Program-made: the position numbers and the translations under genes | Notes under the pieces: generated by a model | Seen by the model: only the letters and a program-made list of their open reading frames with translations | What the model was told of the DNA's origin: nothing | The model's database searches: none | Shown: one piece after another, positions 6,825 through 9,173 of the stretch | Position numbering within the stretch: the first letter of the stretch is position 1 | Layout: each line of letters starts with the position of its first letter | Assembly (NCBI GenBank): GCA_947465365.1 | Contig: CANIAV010000021.1 | Coordinates: 1 to 9,173, forward strand | Source: Actinomycetota bacterium | Lineage (GTDB): Bacteria > Actinomycetota > Actinomycetes > Nanopelagicales > Nanopelagicaceae | Direction: 5' to 3' | Length of the DNA stretch: 9,173 nt

Positions 6825-6896
6825 TCCGCCATTGTGTAGTGGCTAGCACATGGGCCTTTGAAGCCCAGGGTCCAGGATCGATACCTGGTGGCGGAG
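6825..6896 (+). tRNA. tRNA-Gln (anticodon TTG)
   Basis: The cloverleaf folds cleanly: acceptor stem TCCGCCA (6825-6831) with TGGCGGA (6889-6895); D stem GTGT with GCAC, including one T-G wobble; anticodon stem TGGGC (6851-6855) with GCCCA (6863-6867); anticodon loop CTTTGAA with TTG at 6858-6860, reading CAA and CAG; variable region GGGT; T stem CCAGG (6872-6876) with CCTGG (6884-6888). The discriminator is G at 6896, and U1-A72 is present; both are known Gln identity features (U1-A72 is read by the GatCAB amidotransferase used by most actinobacteria). The CCA end is not encoded (CAA follows), so CCA must be added enzymatically. The T loop is ATCGATA, with A instead of the near-universal T at position 54. 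A tRNA-Gln upstream of glmU fits actinobacterial gene order. Confidence 0.95.
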
Positions 6897-6908
6897 CAAT
6901 TTTAATTG
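6897..6908 (+). repeat. Inverted repeat CAATT-tt-AATTG in the tRNA trailer
   Basis: A perfect 5-bp inverted repeat begins on the base after the tRNA discriminator. As RNA it is a weak AT-rich hairpin without a following T tract, so it is unlikely to be an efficient intrinsic terminator. It may mark the 3' processing region of the precursor. Confidence 0.4.
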
Positions 6909-6909
6909 C

Positions 6910-6931
6910 CCGCCGATGTAGCTGGCGGAGC
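6910..6931 (+). repeat. tRNA-acceptor-like mini-repeat forming a GC hairpin
   Basis: CCGCC (6910-6914) pairs with GGCGG (6924-6928), with a possible extra G-T pair and a loop of about 7 nt. The segment repeats parts of the preceding tRNA-Gln in the same order: CCGCC (also at 6826-6830), TGTAG (6917-6921, also at 6835-6839) and the 9-mer TGGCGGAGC (6923-6931, also at 6889-6897). It reads like a tRNA with its middle deleted. There is no T tract, so a terminator role is not supported. Origin as a tRNA relic is inference. Confidence 0.4.
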
Positions 6932-6950
6932 CGAAGCCAAACCCACCAGT

Positions 6951-6956
6951 TAGACT
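6951..6956 (+). promoter_or_regulatory. Candidate -10 box (TAGACT) for leaderless glmU
   Basis: TAGACT fits TANNNT and its last T is 8 nt upstream of the glmU ATG at 6964. No Shine-Dalgarno precedes that ATG; the intervening bases are TACCCAT. Together these suggest that transcription starts on or next to the start codon, independent of the tRNA promoter. No -35 is obvious. Confidence 0.4.
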
Positions 6957-6963
6957 TACCCAT

Positions 6964-8394
6964 ATGAGTGCAAACCTCGAGACGGTTGTTGTTCTCGCCG
7001 CTGGTGAAGGCACTCGTATGAAATCTTCCACACCGAAAGTTCTGCACGAAGTAGCCGGGCGCTCGCTCGTTGGCCATGTGCTGCATGCAGTTCAATCGCT
7101 TAAGCCAAAACAAGTACGCGTTGTTGTCGGAGCAGGCCGCGAAGCAGTTGAATCCCATCTTTCCGAGATTGCACCAACTGTTACAACTATCTTTCAGGAA
7201 CGTCGCGGTGGCACCGGACATGCAACGCAGCTTGCGCTCGCAGATTTAAAACTTGCCGGAACAATTTTAATTTTAGCTGGCGATACTCCGCTTCTGACCA
7301 GTGGCTCATTGCAGCAACTCCTTGATCTGCACCATGCAGGTGGCTTTACTGCATCGGTTCTTACTGCAGAGCACCCAGATCCAACTGGCTATGGACGTAT
7401 CGTGCGCGCAGATGATGGGTCGCTACTTCGCATCGTTGAAGAACGCGATGCCGATGAAATGGAAAAGGCGATCTACGAAGTAAATTCTGGGGTTTATGCC
7501 TTTGATGCCCAGAAATTAAGCGCTGCTATCGGCAAGTTAAGTGATAATAATTCGCAAGGTGAGCTCTATCTAACTGATGTTATTGAAATCTTGCGCAATG
7601 AAGGCGGAACAATTGCCGCTGCCCTGATTGAAGATTTTGTAGAAATTCTGGGCGTTAATGATCGCGTGCAGTTAGCCGAAAGCGCTGCACTGATGCGCGA
7701 TCAAATAAACGAAGGCTTTATGCGTGCTGGCGTGACGATCGTTGACCCAACGACCACTTGGATCGATGCCACCGCAAAGATCGAAAACGATGTCACTATT
7801 TATCCAGGCACTGCGATTCTCGGTAAGACCACGATCGCAACGGGCGCCGTAATTGGGCCGCGCGCGGTTCTGGAATCTTGCACAGTATTAAGTGGGGCCA
7901 CGATTATCGAATCAAATTGCTATGAGGCAATTATCGGTAAAGGTGCCAACGTTGGTCCTTATTCATATCTACGCAAAGACACAGTGCTCGGAACAGATTC
8001 CAAAGCTGGTGCATTTGTAGAAATGAAGAATGCCAAAGTTGGAGATGGATCTAAAGTTCCGCATCTTTCCTACGTGGGCGATGCAACTATCGGTGAAGGC
8101 ACCAATATCGGCGCTGCAACAATCTTTGTTAACTATGACGGCGTAGAAAAGCACCACACAACTGTCGGAGATCACGTCCGAATCGGTAGCGATTCAATGT
8201 TGGTTGCGCCACTTTCAATTGGTGATGGGGCTTACACCGCCGCCGGATCTGTGATTACAGAGGATGTTCCAGCCGGTGCCATGGGTGTCGCTAGAGGTAA
8301 GCAAAGAAATGTAATAGGTTGGGTCATGCGCAAGCGATCCGGTTCAAAATCTGCCGAGGCTGCGGCGCGACATAGCGACGAGAAGAAGGGCTAA
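6964..8394 (+). CDS. glmU: Bifunctional UDP-N-acetylglucosamine pyrophosphorylase / glucosamine-1-phosphate N-acetyltransferase
   Basis: Makes UDP-GlcNAc, the precursor of peptidoglycan, in the cytoplasm: the C-terminal domain acetylates glucosamine-1-phosphate with acetyl-CoA and the N-terminal domain adds UMP from UTP. The uridyltransferase domain (about 1-235) shows LAAGEGTRMKSSTPK (11-25), GGTGHA (82-87), the metal-binding Asp of LAGDTPL (D106), and N232. The left-handed beta-helix domain (about 255-460) shows hexapeptide-type repeats, R337 and K355 for substrate phosphate, the likely catalytic H367 in PHLSYVGD, and NYDG (390-393). Length is 476 residues, between the E. coli and Mycobacterium enzymes, ending in a short charged tail rich in Lys, Ala and Ser. 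The ATG at 6964 is fixed by the first motif starting within ten residues. It is 5 nt upstream of prs, with which it is surely co-transcribed. Confidence 0.97.
   Translation: MSANLETVVVLAAGEGTRMKSSTPKVLHEVAGRSLVGHVLHAVQSLKPKQVRVVVGAGREAVESHLSEIAPTVTTIFQERRGGTGHATQLALADLKLAGTILILAGDTPLLTSGSLQQLLDLHHAGGFTASVLTAEHPDPTGYGRIVRADDGSLLRIVEERDADEMEKAIYEVNSGVYAFDAQKLSAAIGKLSDNNSQGELYLTDVIEILRNEGGTIAAALIEDFVEILGVNDRVQLAESAALMRDQINEGFMRAGVTIVDPTTTWIDATAKIENDVTIYPGTAILGKTTIATGAVIGPRAVLESCTVLSGATIIESNCYEAIIGKGANVGPYSYLRKDTVLGTDSKAGAFVEMKNAKVGDGSKVPHLSYVGDATIGEGTNIGAATIFVNYDGVEKHHTTVGDHVRIGSDSMLVAPLSIGDGAYTAAGSVITEDVPAGAMGVARGKQRNVIGWVMRKRSGSKSAEAAARHSDEKKG
8383..8390 (+). promoter_or_regulatory. Ribosome binding site of prs
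   Basis: AAGAAGGG inside the last codons of glmU ends 9 nt before the TTG at 8400. It decides the rare TTG start, since there is no ATG or GTG in frame between the glmU stop and the first conserved Prs residues. Confidence 0.45.
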
Positions 8395-8399
8395 TTTCC

Positions 8400-9173
8400 T
8401 TGAGCGAAATTCGTTTATCCTCAGAAAAAAGACTTCGACTCTTCTCAGGACGCGGATTTCCTGAATTATCTGAAGCCGTCGCTGCTGAACTAGGAATTCC
8501 ACTAACGCCAACATCTGCATATGACTTTGCAAATGGCGAAATATTTGTTCGCTTCGAAGAATCTGTGCGCGGCTGCGATGCCTTTGTAATTCAAAGCCAT
8601 ACTGCCCCGGTAAATAAGCAGATCATGGAACAACTGATCATGATCGATGCGCTAAAGCGCGCATCAGCAAAGCGCATCACAGTTGTTGCACCGTTCTATG
8701 GTTACGCCCGTCAAGATAAGAAACATCGCGGCCGCGAACCAATCACTGCTCGTTTAATGGCTGATCTCTATAAGACCGCCGGCGCAGATCGTTTAATGGT
8801 CGTTGATCTACATACTTCACAAATTCAAGGATTCTTTGATGGTCCGGTTGATCATTTGTTCGCACTACCGATGCTGGCAAATTACGTCGGCAGCAAAGTC
8901 GATCGCACCCGTTTAACGATTGTTTCGCCAGACTCTGGTCGCGTGCGCGTTGCCGAACGTTGGTCAGAGCTACTTGGCGGATGCCCAATTGCCTTTATTC
9001 ATAAGACCCGCGATCCACGTATTCCAAATGAATCTGTAACTGGCAAAGTTGTTGGTGAAGTCGAAGGCCAAACATGTGTTGTTATCGATGACATGATCGA
9101 TACTGCCGGCACTATTACTAAGGCCGTTGATGCGCTATTTGCTGCAGGTGCCAAAGAGGTAATCGTTGCCGCA
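8400..9173 (+). CDS. prs: Ribose-phosphate pyrophosphokinase (PRPP synthetase), partial at the window edge
   Basis: Transfers pyrophosphate from ATP to ribose-5-phosphate to give PRPP, used for purine, pyrimidine, NAD, histidine and tryptophan synthesis. The frame is open from TTG at 8400 to the window end (258 codons); the complete family protein is about 310-330 residues, so about 60-70 residues are missing. Visible motifs are LFSGR (14-18), YDFANGE (41-47), SHTAPVN (66-72), the ATP-binding YARQDKKHRGREP (102-114), DLHTSQIQGFFD (136-147), KTRD (202-205) and the PRPP-binding loop VIDDMIDTAGT (228-238). The TTG start is supported by the upstream AAGAAGGG and by good alignment of the first residues (SEIRLSSEKRL) with actinobacterial Prs. 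It follows the glmU stop by 5 nt, the normal actinobacterial glmU-prs pair. Confidence 0.96.
   Translation, partial: MSEIRLSSEKRLRLFSGRGFPELSEAVAAELGIPLTPTSAYDFANGEIFVRFEESVRGCDAFVIQSHTAPVNKQIMEQLIMIDALKRASAKRITVVAPFYGYARQDKKHRGREPITARLMADLYKTAGADRLMVVDLHTSQIQGFFDGPVDHLFALPMLANYVGSKVDRTRLTIVSPDSGRVRVAERWSELLGGCPIAFIHKTRDPRIPNESVTGKVVGEVEGQTCVVIDDMIDTAGTITKAVDALFAAGAKEVIVAA

Noticed and set aside
6910..6928. Intrinsic terminator after tRNA-Gln
   Set aside because: The GC hairpin is present but is followed by AGCCGAAGCC rather than a T tract, so it was recorded as a repeat instead.
6805..7221. 138-codon open frame on the minus strand covering tRNA-Gln and the start of glmU
   Set aside because: It runs antisense through the tRNA and the conserved glmU N-terminus, and its translation is Cys/Asn-rich with no recognisable domain; a chance open frame.
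1..9173. CRISPR array, insertion sequence, prophage, toxin-antitoxin or defence genes
   Set aside because: No regularly spaced direct repeats, transposase or integrase motifs, or accessory gene cassettes were found; nearly all of the window is housekeeping coding sequence.

Overview
The window looks like a housekeeping segment of a small-genome, moderate-GC actinobacterium. Gene content and order (divergent protein mannosyltransferase, then rsmI, metG, tatD, rsmA, ispE, then tRNA-Gln, glmU, prs) follow the order known from Mycobacterium and Streptomyces chromosomes, and the proteins carry actinobacterial-type sequences (for example the MetG zinc knuckle and the Prs and GlmU motifs). Base composition is only about half GC by eye, junctions are extremely tight, and several starts look leaderless. 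That would suit a streamlined freshwater lineage such as acI/Nanopelagicales, but this placement is inference.

Layout. Positions 1-1173 (minus) hold the N-terminal 391 codons of a polyprenol-phosphate-mannose protein mannosyltransferase, cut by the window edge. A 28-nt divergent gap separates it from a five-gene plus-strand operon, 1202-6240: rsmI (16S rRNA C1402 2'-O-methylation), metG (methionyl-tRNA synthetase), tatD (metal-dependent nuclease), rsmA (16S rRNA A1518/A1519 dimethylation) and ispE (MEP-pathway kinase). Junctions in order are a 4-nt overlap, a 6-nt gap, a 4-nt overlap and a 1-nt gap. A MarR-family regulator (6237-6731, minus) runs tail-to-tail into ispE, and the two genes overlap by 4 nt. 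A 93-nt intergenic region with two short inverted repeats separates it from a tRNA-Gln(TTG) gene at 6825-6896. A 67-nt spacer follows, containing two small hairpins, then glmU (6964-8394) and prs (8400 to beyond the window end).

Functionally, the operon combines ribosome maturation (two rRNA methyltransferases), tRNA charging and isoprenoid precursor synthesis. The second unit makes UDP-GlcNAc for the cell wall and PRPP for nucleotide, histidine and tryptophan synthesis. I see no phage, insertion sequence, CRISPR array, toxin-antitoxin or defence genes, and no convincing undescribed system. The parts most worth a second look are the non-coding stretches on either side of tRNA-Gln: a truncated tRNA-like repeat, paired 5-2-5 inverted repeats next to the MarR gene, and leaderless-type promoters.
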